Below, piece after piece: positions 24,601 through 30,809 of a stretch of 30,809 nucleotides of DNA (its first letter is position 1; every line of letters starts with the position of its first letter). The stretch covers positions 1 through 30,809 of the forward strand of contig NZ_DASZGI010000309.1 in the NCBI RefSeq assembly GCF_035938995.1. Reading direction: 5' to 3'. A program made the translations under genes and the position numbers. The stretch is from DASZGI01 sp035938995 (lineage in GTDB: Bacteria > Actinomycetota > Actinomycetes > Streptomycetales > Catenulisporaceae). The notes beneath the pieces were generated by a model, which was not told the DNA's origin, ran no database searches, and saw nothing but the letters and a program-made list of their open reading frames with translations.

Positions 24601-25728
24601 ACATGGGCCACGTCGATCGCCACCGAGCCGACGGCCGTATGGCTGGGTCTGGCCAACCCGGCGCTTCCCTCGCCGGTGCCAGGGGGCTGGTTCGACGACC
24701 CGACCCACTACAAGGCCCAGACCCACTTCGACGTCGACTTCATGCTGCGCGCCGACGGCTCGATCGACCCCGGCTCGATCGACGTCACCGGCGTCAATCG
24801 GGTCGGGGACACCGAACTGGCACCGTTCATCCTGCCCTTCATGAACGCCGTCGCGGCCGACTACGCCATTCCGGCCCCGGACCTGTCCTACGCCGCTCCC
24901 AATCTGAACACCTACAACGACGTCAGCACGTCTGTGGACCTCAACGCCACGGGCCTGGCACCGGGACGCAACTACATGTCCTATGTCGAACCGCCAGCAC
25001 TGGCGGACAACAACACCTGCCTCTCGCTGGCCGCCATGGAAGGCGGAGCCGACGGCTACAAGCCGATCGTCAACGACCCCGGCATTGACGCCAGCACCGC
25101 TGCCTGGGTCGCAGCCCTCTACACCGGCTACCAGAACAACGTGGTCCCGAAGGTGGTCTGGGACACCGCCGCCAACATCGTCAAGGCGTTCTTCCACCCG
25201 ATTTCCAAGGACCTTCTCGGCCAGGTGGCCGCGTTCATCTCGGCACCCCAGATCCCGTTCGACCCCCAGGGCTCGATATTCACCATGGCGCCGGGCATCT
25301 GGGCCGAGCCGCACTTGAAGCTGTGCACGGGCTCGACCCTGGTCAAGCCGGACGGCGGCACCGACCCCGCCGGCATGCAGACCACCGTCGACAACTCCTA
25401 CATGCCCGACCTCTACCTGCTCGTCGACAACAAGCTCTACGACGCGTTCGGTACCAAGGCGGCAGGGCCGATCAACACCGGCGACTGGAAGACGTTCTCG
25501 GCGCCGCCGTGGCAGGCCGCCCCGAGTCCTACCCCCTGGAACACCTGTTACATCGGGCCGGCGCTGCCACTGAACCAGCAAACCTTCCCCGACGCACCGT
25601 TCATCGCCCGACGGGACGGGAACCCTTTCGACATCCATCTTCTGCAATCACCCGGCGAGAGCGGGAACAGTGTCTTCCTGTGCGACCGGCCTCAGGAGGG
25701 AACCCACTACGACAACCCACAGCCCTGA
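21640..25728 (+). CDS. giant secreted multidomain protein with transglycosylase-like and golvesin-like domains
   Basis: TTG 21640 is chosen because AAAGGAGG ends five bases before it; the frame opens at GTG 21625, inside that site. The product is 1362 aa. A signal segment (AVVRTMGLILAVAGLFGASG) is followed by a propeller-like N-terminal region (about 40-330). A lysozyme/lytic-transglycosylase-like domain (about 455-620) shows VPREVVEAVMAQESNWSQAS with E474 as candidate catalytic Glu, GYGVGQIT near 518 and WYFAIWAYNTG near 585. A Cys-rich insert leads to a golvesin/Xly-type domain (about 750-910; NAIIVNDQPGD, GHFWFSHTR, YNVKVFVPDTGA). The remaining 450 residues (about 910-1362) are unrecognised. 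It may cut peptidoglycan or a related glycan at the cell surface. It is the last and largest gene of the exported cluster. Confidence 0.75.
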   Translation: MRYATTAHARGRFHRRAAVVRTMGLILAVAGLFGASGATAKPSGPVAARVAAALPDVGPVAAGDEVVTGVGDTRGYHVYAASSGGGWAWRPLATVQPGGYSDERWIGRQCLTGDGRQVVAVVAPWHAANSPDGMDAGGYAYAIDAHTGAVRPLAAGVSLAYFDPGCGADGRAVLTRYTARDEGATQLLSVDTDTEAVTASPRIDGELTSAVPVGGATVAVRGDSVVRLSGGAEQRMADLPGQPFDLRPNASGGVDLLVRENSTTAGLWRLDASGAASRLGSGALVGAALYGGRGGRTMAAGVALRPGVRGGPAVLRAAAEAVSEDGTTQVRASARSGPAPVAQDRSAGATELRAADSGRVLASSVPPPGPTVTRVVPDYVGSVRSSAAEAAATQSPACAVPRDDVTLQVPQPGAAQIDWAAQQAARGQLTALRPDGAWGLPASAPSSDFPLPAPFGGVIHPVPREVVEAVMAQESNWSQASWHALPGLAGNPLIADYYGYNASGTIDYGLADCGYGVGQITSIMTVGATDPYTGLAVPNTIQKKVAVDYAENAAATAYFLAHKWNDVTGAGIIANNGDPSMLENWYFAIWAYNTGLHAYSSTQPWGLGWLNNPINPIYPATRNPFLQTSYGDASHPGDWPYQERVMGWMNVPLGGDSPDYARSARYPILPTDIMFCSTAVNQCDPLDPNKVYCQRSDYECWWHANQAWVSSCASVCTAGFFTLNPAAAEPSAPADPHPPVCSSTLPGNAIIVNDQPGDVNLAGCGSSNWHNAGSFQASFGTDASGDPIGVIDWHQLGAGFGGHFWFSHTRQAGEPNTVTGTWTPSSLTEGTYNVKVFVPDTGAGAVEATYTINPGNGHASVQRTIDQSTTSNAWVGLGDFTLYPGASVVLSSVTGDGNDATDIAFSATAFVPVSGTIVHHTVDAVSIFQPTQNIDTGMDSYLKSILVSQNAVTQWATGETSAAAGLPTCTGTPAGNCITAAVKSSFSTWATSIATEPTAVWLGLANPALPSPVPGGWFDDPTHYKAQTHFDVDFMLRADGSIDPGSIDVTGVNRVGDTELAPFILPFMNAVAADYAIPAPDLSYAAPNLNTYNDVSTSVDLNATGLAPGRNYMSYVEPPALADNNTCLSLAAMEGGADGYKPIVNDPGIDASTAAWVAALYTGYQNNVVPKVVWDTAANIVKAFFHPISKDLLGQVAAFISAPQIPFDPQGSIFTMAPGIWAEPHLKLCTGSTLVKPDGGTDPAGMQTTVDNSYMPDLYLLVDNKLYDAFGTKAAGPINTGDWKTFSAPPWQAAPSPTPWNTCYIGPALPLNQQTFPDAPFIARRDGNPFDIHLLQSPGESGNSVFLCDRPQEGTHYDNPQP

Positions 25729-26080
25729 TCCGCGACTCATGAGGCGCCACAGACGCTGGACGGCGTTTACCGGGCGGTGTTCAAGTCCGTGATCAACACC
25801 GCGGTCCTCGACGGGCTGTTGGGGGTCAACCCGTGCTACCGGATCGAGCAGCCCGAGCCGCACCCGCATCGCTTCGACCCGCTCACCGCGGCGCAGGTCG
25901 CCGCGAACGCCTGGCGGGCGCCGGTCCGCTACCGGGCGTTCGGCGAGAGCGCGGGCCTGGGCCGCAGTCACGTGCTGGTCGAACTGCGGCTGCTGGCCGT
26001 TGACCGGCAGCTCGATCGGCACAACAGCCGCCCGAGCCCGGCGCGCACCTCGTCGTGGCCACGGTGGCCGGCAGTGACAC
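25729..26080 (+). pseudogene. tyrosine recombinase (integrase) remnant
   Basis: Directly after the stop of the giant gene the frame reads LDGVYRAVFKSVINTAVLDG, LLGVNPCYRIEQPEPHP, FDPLTAAQVAA and RYRAFGESAGLG, then LLAVDRQL. This is the end of the core-binding domain and the beginning of the catalytic domain of actinophage/AICE-type integrases (NPC..V..P, PLT..QV.A, RYRAL...GTGLR, L.VDRQL). About 20 residues are missing after AGLG, and the R..HxxR...Y catalytic part is absent. It is a dead fragment of an integrated element. Confidence 0.65.
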
Positions 26081-26103
26081 AATGCGGCGGTTTTGGTTGG
26101 CTT

Positions 26104-26212
26104 TTATGGGGTGGGATGGGTGAGGTCGGTTAGTTCGATGCCTTTCTTGACCGTATTGCGAATCAGTACGGCGATCGCCTCGGATTGAGCGTGATCGCGT
26201 CGAGCCTCGGGG
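26104..26212 (-). pseudogene. unidentified ORF tail
   Basis: On the minus strand the frame bounded by an upstream TAA reads EARRDHAQSEAIAVLIRNTV, KKGIELTDLTHPTP, then TAA at 26106-26104. It is protein-like and resembles the tail of a longer gene; there is no start site. The family is not recognised. Confidence 0.3.
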
Positions 26213-26473
26213 GGTTAGCGGGACCTTCTCGAGCTGGTATTCGCCTCGGTCCGTATTGGCGAGCTCTGGGCCGGTGCGATCGGCCTTGTCCGTGCGCGGA
26301 TGTGAGTGAGGTAGAAGTGCTCGCGCACGTGTCGGTCACAGCGCCGGGGCCGTCTAGTCCCTCAAAGCCTCAGAGGTCGTACTCGACTTGTGGATTTCGG
26401 TGTAGGCGGTACGTGGTGCCTTCATCGGGACGGCGACGATTTGGAGTCGACACGGTTCTGGACACCAGTTGGA
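26213..26473. other. short region without a supported gene
   Basis: Open frames here have no start site or known motif. The stretch around 26452-26474 (GTTCTGGACACCAGTTGG) resembles an IS3-type terminal repeat and probably marks the outer end of the IS3-derived part of the chimeric transposase. Confidence 0.3.
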
Positions 26474-27331
26474 TTATGCAGCGATGGACATGCGCTGTTG
26501 CCAGGCAGTTCGGGTTTCGGCTGGGGTTTTGTAGCCGAGAGCGGAGTGCAGCCGTCTTTGGTTGTAGTGGGTGATCCAGTTCTCGATGTCGCGACGCGCG
26601 GTCGCGCGGTCGGGCCAGGCGCTGACGCCGATCTCGGCCTTGACGGTCGCGAAGAATGACTCCGCCGCGGCGCCGTCGAGGCACGAGCCGCTGCGGCTGG
26701 TGCTCTGCCGGATATCCAGACGGCGTAGCGCATTTCGGTAGGCCCGGGAATGATATTGGCTGGGTTCAATCGATCGTGGCAACACCAGCTTCTGATATCG
26801 ACAGAACACCAGCGCCCGCTCCGGCGGGTCTAGGTACAAGCCGACCACGTCGTGCACCTTGTCCACGAAGTACGGGTCGGTGGACAGCTTGAAGGCCTCG
26901 GTGCGGTGCGGCGCCAGGCCGAACGCGCGCCAGATGCGCGAGACAGTGGACTGCGACAGGCCGGTCTCGGCGGCCATCGACCTGGTTGACCAGTGCGTGG
27001 CGTCCTTCGGCGTGCGCTCCAGCGTTGCGGCGATCAGTTCGGCCACCTGCTCGTCGGTCACCGTGCGCGGCCCGCCGGGCCTGGGCATGTCACCCAGGCC
27101 GGCGATCCGGTGCGCCACGAACCTGGCACGCCACCGTCCCACCGCGTGCGGCGTCGCCCCGAGCAATTCGGCAACATCCTTATTCGACGCGCCGCCCGCG
27201 CACTCCAGAATGATCCGGCACCGCAACGCCCACGCCTGCGGCGTGGAATGGCGCCGCACCCAGCCCTCCAGAGCAGCTCGCTCCTCGTCCGACAACACCA
27301 ACTCGGCCTTAGGCCGACCCGTCCGCGTCAC
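26474..27331 (-). pseudogene. chimeric transposase: IS630 N-terminus joined in frame to IS3 C-terminus
   Basis: The 285-aa frame starts at GTG 27331. Residues 1-177 are the N-terminal half of an IS630-family transposase: two HTH regions (GASNKDVAELLGATPHAVGR, WSTRSMAAETGLSQSTVSRI) and YFVDKVHDVVGLYLDPPERA, stopping just where IS630 proteins show the first catalytic Asp (FC-VDEKSQ). From about residue 190 it is IS3 OrfB: SQYHSRAYRNALRRLDIRQS, GSCLDGAAAESFFATVKAEI and THYNQRRLHSALGYKTPAE. The IS3 piece keeps only the last catalytic Glu (AESFF) and the IS630 piece keeps none, so the product cannot transpose. The junction lies near 26761-26800. The open frame is intact, so a DNA-binding protein could still be made. 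Confidence 0.8.
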
Positions 27332-27374
27332 ACCCCGAGCCTACACTTCTGAACAGAATTCCTGACTCAGAACA

Positions 27375-27878
27375 CTAGACCGCGGGCTCGGGCTTAGTTA
27401 CCGGGGTGGCGAAGGTGCTCTCGAGCTGAACAAAACCGTGCCGCTGGTAAAACCGGATCGCGCCGTTGTTCGCCGTGTAGGCGGTAACGCGCATCTGGGC
27501 GGCGCCCCGGCTGCTGGCCCAGGCGGCGAACTCGCCGACAAGCCGCGACCCGATGCTTTGCCCACGCCAGACGGGCTGGACGAACATGCTGATCAGATGG
27601 GCACGGGCAACCAGCCACATGTCCGAGCTGTCGTGATACGCGCCGAGCAGGTGCCCGACAACTTCGCCGTCGTGGTCTGCGACCAGCACCAGCATGTTCG
27701 GGTTGTTGAGGTGGTCGGCGTAGGACTGCGCCGCGTGTAACCGTGGCCACCGCGGGTCGCGAAGCGGGTCCCGCAACGCGGCGTCGTCCTCGGACAGCCC
27801 CGCGCTGCTGGCGACCAGCCCCTCGATGTCTGACCCGCCCGCGGGCCGTATCAAGACGATGTCGCGCTCACCGACCAT
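27375..27878 (-). CDS. GNAT-family N-acetyltransferase
   Basis: The product is 167 aa from ATG 27878; the upstream ribosome binding site is weak. The GNAT fold is visible in order: IVLIRPAGGSDIEGL (strand 1/helix 1), NMLVLVADHDGEVVGHLLGA (strands 2-4), HLISMFVQPVWRGQSIGSRL (motif A with the acetyl-CoA loop RGQSIG), AAQMRVTAYTANNGAIRFYQ and RHGFVQ (motif B). It transfers an acetyl group to an amine substrate that cannot be predicted. It is next to the dead transposase but looks intact. Confidence 0.8.
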   Translation of the reverse strand: MVGERDIVLIRPAGGSDIEGLVASSAGLSEDDAALRDPLRDPRWPRLHAAQSYADHLNNPNMLVLVADHDGEVVGHLLGAYHDSSDMWLVARAHLISMFVQPVWRGQSIGSRLVGEFAAWASSRGAAQMRVTAYTANNGAIRFYQRHGFVQLESTFATPVTKPEPAV

Positions 27879-27972
27879 GAGGCGAGAGTAACAGATCCCT
27901 TAATTTGACGTAGGACAGGATGCTGATATCCCGGGCCTGCTGGACGGGCCGGCCGAACCGGTTAGCGCACGC

Positions 27973-28347
27973 TTACGAACCGGTGAGGGGCGGCGGTACG
28001 GTCATCACCCGGCCGATAGGGGTGGTTTTGCGGTGTCCGTCGCTCATGCTCGCGGTGACCACGACGCCGTCGGCGCGCAGGACGGTGATCTCGGTGACTG
28101 CGGTTCCGGCGAACCCCGCGAGCATCGTGGTATCGACGCGCTGGTCGTGAATGTCCATGGTCCACGAGCTGCCGTTCTCGCCCACGCTGATTTCGTCGGC
28201 AGACGGGTGGGGATAGCCGTGTGGGGCACTCCAGGACCAACCTGTCCACCGAACCGGATCAACTTCACGCAGGGGCCCGTTTGCGTGGCCCTCAAACAGC
28301 GCGACGCCGCGCAGGCCGCCGAGTTCGTCGCCCAGCAGACCGAACGC
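27973..28347 (-). pseudogene. 5'-truncated gene of unknown function
   Basis: The minus frame from just after the TGA at 28350 to 27973 is coherent: FGLLGDELGGLRGVALFEGH, LREVDPVRWTGWSWSAPHGY, PHPSADEISVGENGSSWTMD, TTMLAGFAGTAVTEITVLRA and TASMSDGHRKTTPIGRVMTV. No ATG, GTG or TTG occurs before GTG 28185, so the natural N-terminus has been lost; translation from 28185 would give only 70 aa. The beta-rich Trp/Gly pattern suggests an exported or cell-surface domain, with DGHRK near the C-terminus. The family is not identified. Confidence 0.5.
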
Positions 28348-28497
28348 TCAAACCTCGCGCGTAGAGCGGAAGACGCCGCGAACCGACGGCCTGATGAAGG
28401 CCAAGTCATCACATTGCGATGATCCACCCCACAAGCTGACAGCTTGGCATGTGAGCGGGGCGAAAGTCCGTTGCCGCCGGCCGCTAGTGCTGACACG

Positions 28498-29298
28498 ATG
28501 CTGCCGGTGATCAACACTGCGGGTTCGCTGGCCGGCCGGGTCGTTCTGGTGACCGGGGTCAGCCGCGAGATCGGGATCGGTGCCGCGATCGCACGTGAGG
28601 TCGCCGGCAGGGGCGCTGACGTGTTTCTCGCCTCCTGGCCCGCGGCCGATGCCGAGCAGCCCTGGGGCGCCTGCCCACGCTTCGCGGACGAACTGGTGCA
28701 GCAGTTGCGCGCCGGCGGGGTCCGGGCCGGCCACCTGGCCGTGGATCTGGCCGATCCCGCCGCCCCCGCGGAACTGTTCGAGGCCGCCCGCGCCGAGCTC
28801 GGCCACATCGACGCGGTGGTCGCCAACCACGCCCGCTCCAGCGACCAGGACCTCGAACACGTCACGGTGCAGGAGCTCGACACCTGTTTCGCGGTCAACA
28901 CCCGAGCCAGCCTGCTGCTGGCCAAACAGTTCGCGGCTCGCCACGATGACACGCGCCCGGGCGGGCGGATTGTGCTGTTCACCTCCGGCCAGCACCTGGG
29001 CCCGATGCCCGCGGAACTTCCGTACGTCGTCTCCAAGGGCGCGATCCAGCAGATGACCGCGAGTCTCGCCGCGCATCTGGCGCCGCGCGGCATTACGGTC
29101 AACTGTGTCAATCCCGGTCCGACCGACACCGGGTGGGCCGATCCCGAGCTGACCGCCCGCGTGCTCGACCGGCTGCCGTTGGGGCGCTGGGGCCGGCCTC
29201 AGGACGCCGCCCGGCTGGTTGCGTGGCTGCTGTCCGATGAAGCGCAGTGGATCGTGGGCCAGACGATCAACTCGGAAGGCGGCTTCACCCGCGGCTAA
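28498..29298 (+). CDS. SDR-family oxidoreductase (3-oxoacyl-ACP reductase-like)
   Basis: ATG 28498 begins a 266-aa classical short-chain dehydrogenase; the frame is open further upstream but without protein character. It shows the Rossmann nucleotide loop VVLVTGVSREIGIG, the acidic HLAVDLADP after strand 4, an NHARS variant of the NNAG motif, the catalytic Ser region IVLFTSG and the YVVSK active-site pair, then VNCVNPGPTDTGW and the C-terminal GQTINSEGGFTRG. It reduces or oxidises a carbonyl/hydroxyl with NAD(P)H; the substrate is unknown. It appears monocistronic, with a hairpin directly after the stop. Confidence 0.85.
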   Translation: MLPVINTAGSLAGRVVLVTGVSREIGIGAAIAREVAGRGADVFLASWPAADAEQPWGACPRFADELVQQLRAGGVRAGHLAVDLADPAAPAELFEAARAELGHIDAVVANHARSSDQDLEHVTVQELDTCFAVNTRASLLLAKQFAARHDDTRPGGRIVLFTSGQHLGPMPAELPYVVSKGAIQQMTASLAAHLAPRGITVNCVNPGPTDTGWADPELTARVLDRLPLGRWGRPQDAARLVAWLLSDEAQWIVGQTINSEGGFTRG

Positions 29299-29318
29299 CC
29301 TCGCCTGCGCGGGCGAGG
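29299..29318 (+). terminator. hairpin right after the SDR gene
   Basis: CCTCGCC, loop TGCGCG, GGCGAGG, starting at the base after the TAA. It is a short GC-rich stem without a U-tract. Confidence 0.55.
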
Positions 29319-29421
29319 GGTGGCCCGTGGCTCAGTTCTGCCGGATCGGGGACCGGCCCTGTCGCAGTGCTCTACGCTATGCGGTGGCGTGCCGCGGCGA
29401 GGCTGTGGCGGGGAGGGCAGT

Positions 29422-30264
29422 ATGACCGATCTCGAACCGCCCACACGTGGTGATCTGGCCGCGGGTGCCTGGACTACGGCGCAGATTGACACGACCGTTG
29501 CGCATCCGGCCCGTATGTACGACTACTACCTTGGCGGGCAAGACCACTACAAGGTGGACCGGGAGGCGGCGGAAGCCGTCACGGCGGTCGTGCCTGAGAT
29601 TCGTGCAGGCGCTCGTGCGAACCGCGCCTTCCTCGGCCGCGCGGTTCGGTTCCTCGCAACGGCGGGCGTGCGCCAGTTCCTCGACATCGGCACAGGGCTT
29701 CCCGGGCCGGACAACACCAACCAGGTCGCACACAGCATCGCGCACGACGCGCGCGTCGTGTATGTGGACAACGATCCGATTGTGATCACACACGCGCGTG
29801 CACTGCTCGCCAAGACCGATGCGGGCCGAACGACGGTGGCCTTCGCGGACCTGCGCAATCCAGAATTTATCCTTGGTCATCCCGAGGTGCGCGCGGTGCT
29901 GGACTTCACCGAACCGGTCGCGGTGCTGCTCGTCGCGGTGCTGCACTTCATCAGGGACAGCGAGGATCCACCGGGCATCGTGGAGAAACTCATGGCCGCG
30001 ATGGCACCGGGCAGCTATCTGGCGATCACACACGCGACCGCGGACGTTCACCCTGGACCTGCCGACAGGGTGACCGGCCTCTACGAACAGGCCTCGGCTG
30101 CGCCGCTCGTGCTGCGCAGTCGGGGCCAGGTCGACGCACTGTTCTCCGGTCTGGAATACGTTGAGCCTGGACTGGTGCACGTCTCGCGCTGGCGCCCGGA
30201 CGGTGCGGTCCCCTCGGACGCCGACCACACCTCGATCTACGGCGGCATCGGCCGCAAGGACTGA
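29422..30264 (+). CDS. SAM-dependent methyltransferase, SAV2177/DUF574 family
   Basis: ATG 29422 follows GGGAGGGCAG. The 280-aa protein has the family N-terminus (TTVAHPARMYDYYLGGQDHY, KVDREAAE), the SAM-binding strand-loop RQFLDIGTGLPGPDNTNQVA, VVYVDNDPIVITHARALL, the DLRNP motif and AVLLVAVLHFIRD, and ends with VEPGLVHVSRWRPDG. This family is very abundant in Streptomyces-type actinomycetes; most members have unknown substrates, and some are linked to spore or whiE-type pigment loci. The length is normal and the gene intact. Confidence 0.9.
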   Translation: MTDLEPPTRGDLAAGAWTTAQIDTTVAHPARMYDYYLGGQDHYKVDREAAEAVTAVVPEIRAGARANRAFLGRAVRFLATAGVRQFLDIGTGLPGPDNTNQVAHSIAHDARVVYVDNDPIVITHARALLAKTDAGRTTVAFADLRNPEFILGHPEVRAVLDFTEPVAVLLVAVLHFIRDSEDPPGIVEKLMAAMAPGSYLAITHATADVHPGPADRVTGLYEQASAAPLVLRSRGQVDALFSGLEYVEPGLVHVSRWRPDGAVPSDADHTSIYGGIGRKD

Positions 30265-30270
30265 CCGACC

Positions 30271-30372
30271 GATTCGCCTCGTTGCGCTGCAGAACGTGGG
30301 CGTGTCGTGGTCACCAGCGACCCGGACGACCTGGCAAAGGTGGATGAGAAACTCACTCTGATCCAGGTCTGA
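30271..30372 (+). pseudogene. PIN-domain (VapC-like) C-terminal remnant
   Basis: A frame ending at TGA 30370-30372 reads RGRVVVTSDPDDLAKVDEKL, then TLIQV. The VVVTSDPDDL stretch is the last acidic strand of PIN-domain ribonucleases of VapBC systems. Only about 34 codons remain and there is no antitoxin gene. Confidence 0.5.
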
Positions 30373-30381
30373 ACCAGTCAC

Positions 30382-30441
30382 CGAGCCCGCACCTTGAAAA
30401 TCGGCCGCTGCACCGTCTATGAGCTTCTCCGCTCAACCTGA
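30382..30441 (+). pseudogene. excisionase/HTH_17-like remnant
   Basis: The frame reads LKIGRCTVYELLRST and then TGA at 30439-30441, matching the recognition-helix part (LKIGRTTVYELIRSG) of Xis-type DNA-binding proteins that accompany AICE/phage integrases. It breaks off before the second strand. With the integrase scrap at 25729-26080 it suggests one eroded integrated element. Confidence 0.45.
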
Positions 30442-30725
30442 CGCGTCTTCAGATCTATGACGGCCCCAAAGGCTGCGGCTTCGCCGAAGTCTGCGTGCTG
30501 GGCCGGCTACCCAAGCGCGGGGTCTTGACTCCCGCGGGTTCAGGGAAACTGAGAGGGCAATAAGCGAGTCTTATGCCTTTTGCCTGCAGGTGTGGATCAG
30601 GGTTGCTGGTCGGCGGGGGTGGTGCGGGTGCCGATTATTCCGTCCGTGCAGGTCAGAGGGTTTAGTGCGACCTGTGGCGCTTTGGTGGTCGTCCGCGTGT
30701 TGCGGTGGTGGGTTCGCCACGATGG
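30442..30725. other. region without a supported gene
   Basis: A frame at its start reads YDGPKGCGFAEVCVLGRLPK up to a TAA near 30562, with no start site and no known family. The rest is probably the left end of the IS whose transposase starts at 30726. Confidence 0.3.
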
Positions 30726-30809
30726 TTGCTTGTGCTGGTGCGTTTTGCGTATCTCGCGGTGGGTAACGTGTTCGCGGCGTTGCGGCTGATACGGGTGGGG
30801 GAGCGGGAG
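30726..30809 (+). CDS. transposase N-terminus, cut by the right edge
   Basis: From TTG 30726 (or GTG 30732) the frame encodes LVRFAYLAVGNVFAALRLIR, then VGERE, the standard hydrophobic opening of an actinobacterial rve-type transposase group (usual continuation DKDTEILALRHQ). The rest lies beyond the window. Confidence 0.5.
   Translation, partial: MLVLVRFAYLAVGNVFAALRLIRVGERE

Noticed and set aside
23830..25647. 605-codon minus-strand frame opposite the giant gene
   Set aside because: Gly/Arg/Val-rich antisense shadow; the plus strand has ribosome binding site, signal peptide and domain motifs.
28433..28445. AAGCTGACAGCTT small palindrome before the SDR gene
   Set aside because: Only six base pairs around one base; too short to call an operator or terminator.
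28044..29129. Two long minus-strand frames opposite the SDR gene
   Set aside because: Shadows of the SDR gene, which shows all SDR motifs.

Overview
The window is high-GC DNA with GTG/TTG starts, GGAGG-type ribosome binding sites, ricin-type (CBM13) secreted glycosidases, an nSTAND/WD40 regulator and a SAV2177/DUF574-type SAM methyltransferase. Together these point to a mycelial, soil-type actinomycete (Streptomyces/Catenulispora/Actinospica-like; genus not determinable from sequence alone). It reads as an accessory region: a few intact gene groups set in a dense graveyard of insertion sequences and broken genes. No rRNA, tRNA or CRISPR array was seen.

Left part (1-3000): a transposase N-terminus leaving the left edge, a six-helix membrane protein coupled to a short HEAT-like ORF, a complete 1.2-kb IS (copy A, 1490-2701) with readable terminal inverted repeats, and an IS3-type transposase tail directly against its right end.

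Glycosidase island (3081-9968, all minus strand): a small secreted protein; a GH43_24-type exo-beta-1,3-galactanase with CBM13; a GH59 galactocerebrosidase-like enzyme that keeps both the catalytic and the lectin-like domains of animal GALC and adds a CBM13; and a GH18 chitinase with CBM13. A 16-bp perfect hairpin separates GH59 from GH43. The chitinase has a DasR-like operator placed exactly between its -35 and -10 positions, and GH59 has a 28-bp palindrome over a TTGACA. The substrates suggested are beta-galactan/arabinogalactan or galactolipid, plus chitin.

Mobile-element scrapyard and regulator (10085-18994): an ISL3 transposase fragment, a frameshifted Tn3-family transposase 3' end, and IS copy B (11583-12792, same family and protein length as copy A). 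Next is an nSTAND NTPase with an N-terminal HTH whose 13-repeat WD40 part is separated from it by one in-frame TGA. A sensor-kinase remnant and a poorly resolved convergent pair around a hairpin follow.

Secreted-protein cluster (19139-25728, plus strand): five consecutive exported products in tight order. They are a beta-propeller-like protein, two SH3-like small proteins, a tiny frameshifted secreted peptide, and a 1362-residue protein combining a propeller-like N-terminus, a lytic-transglycosylase-like domain, a golvesin/Xly-like domain and a large C-terminal region I do not recognise. This is the best candidate for an undescribed system.

Right part (25729-30809): an integrase remnant; a chimeric IS630/IS3 transposase; a GNAT acetyltransferase; a 5'-truncated unknown gene; an SDR oxidoreductase with its own terminator; the DUF574 methyltransferase; PIN-domain and excisionase-like remnants; and the start of another transposase at the edge. 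Integrase, excisionase and PIN scraps suggest an eroded integrated element.
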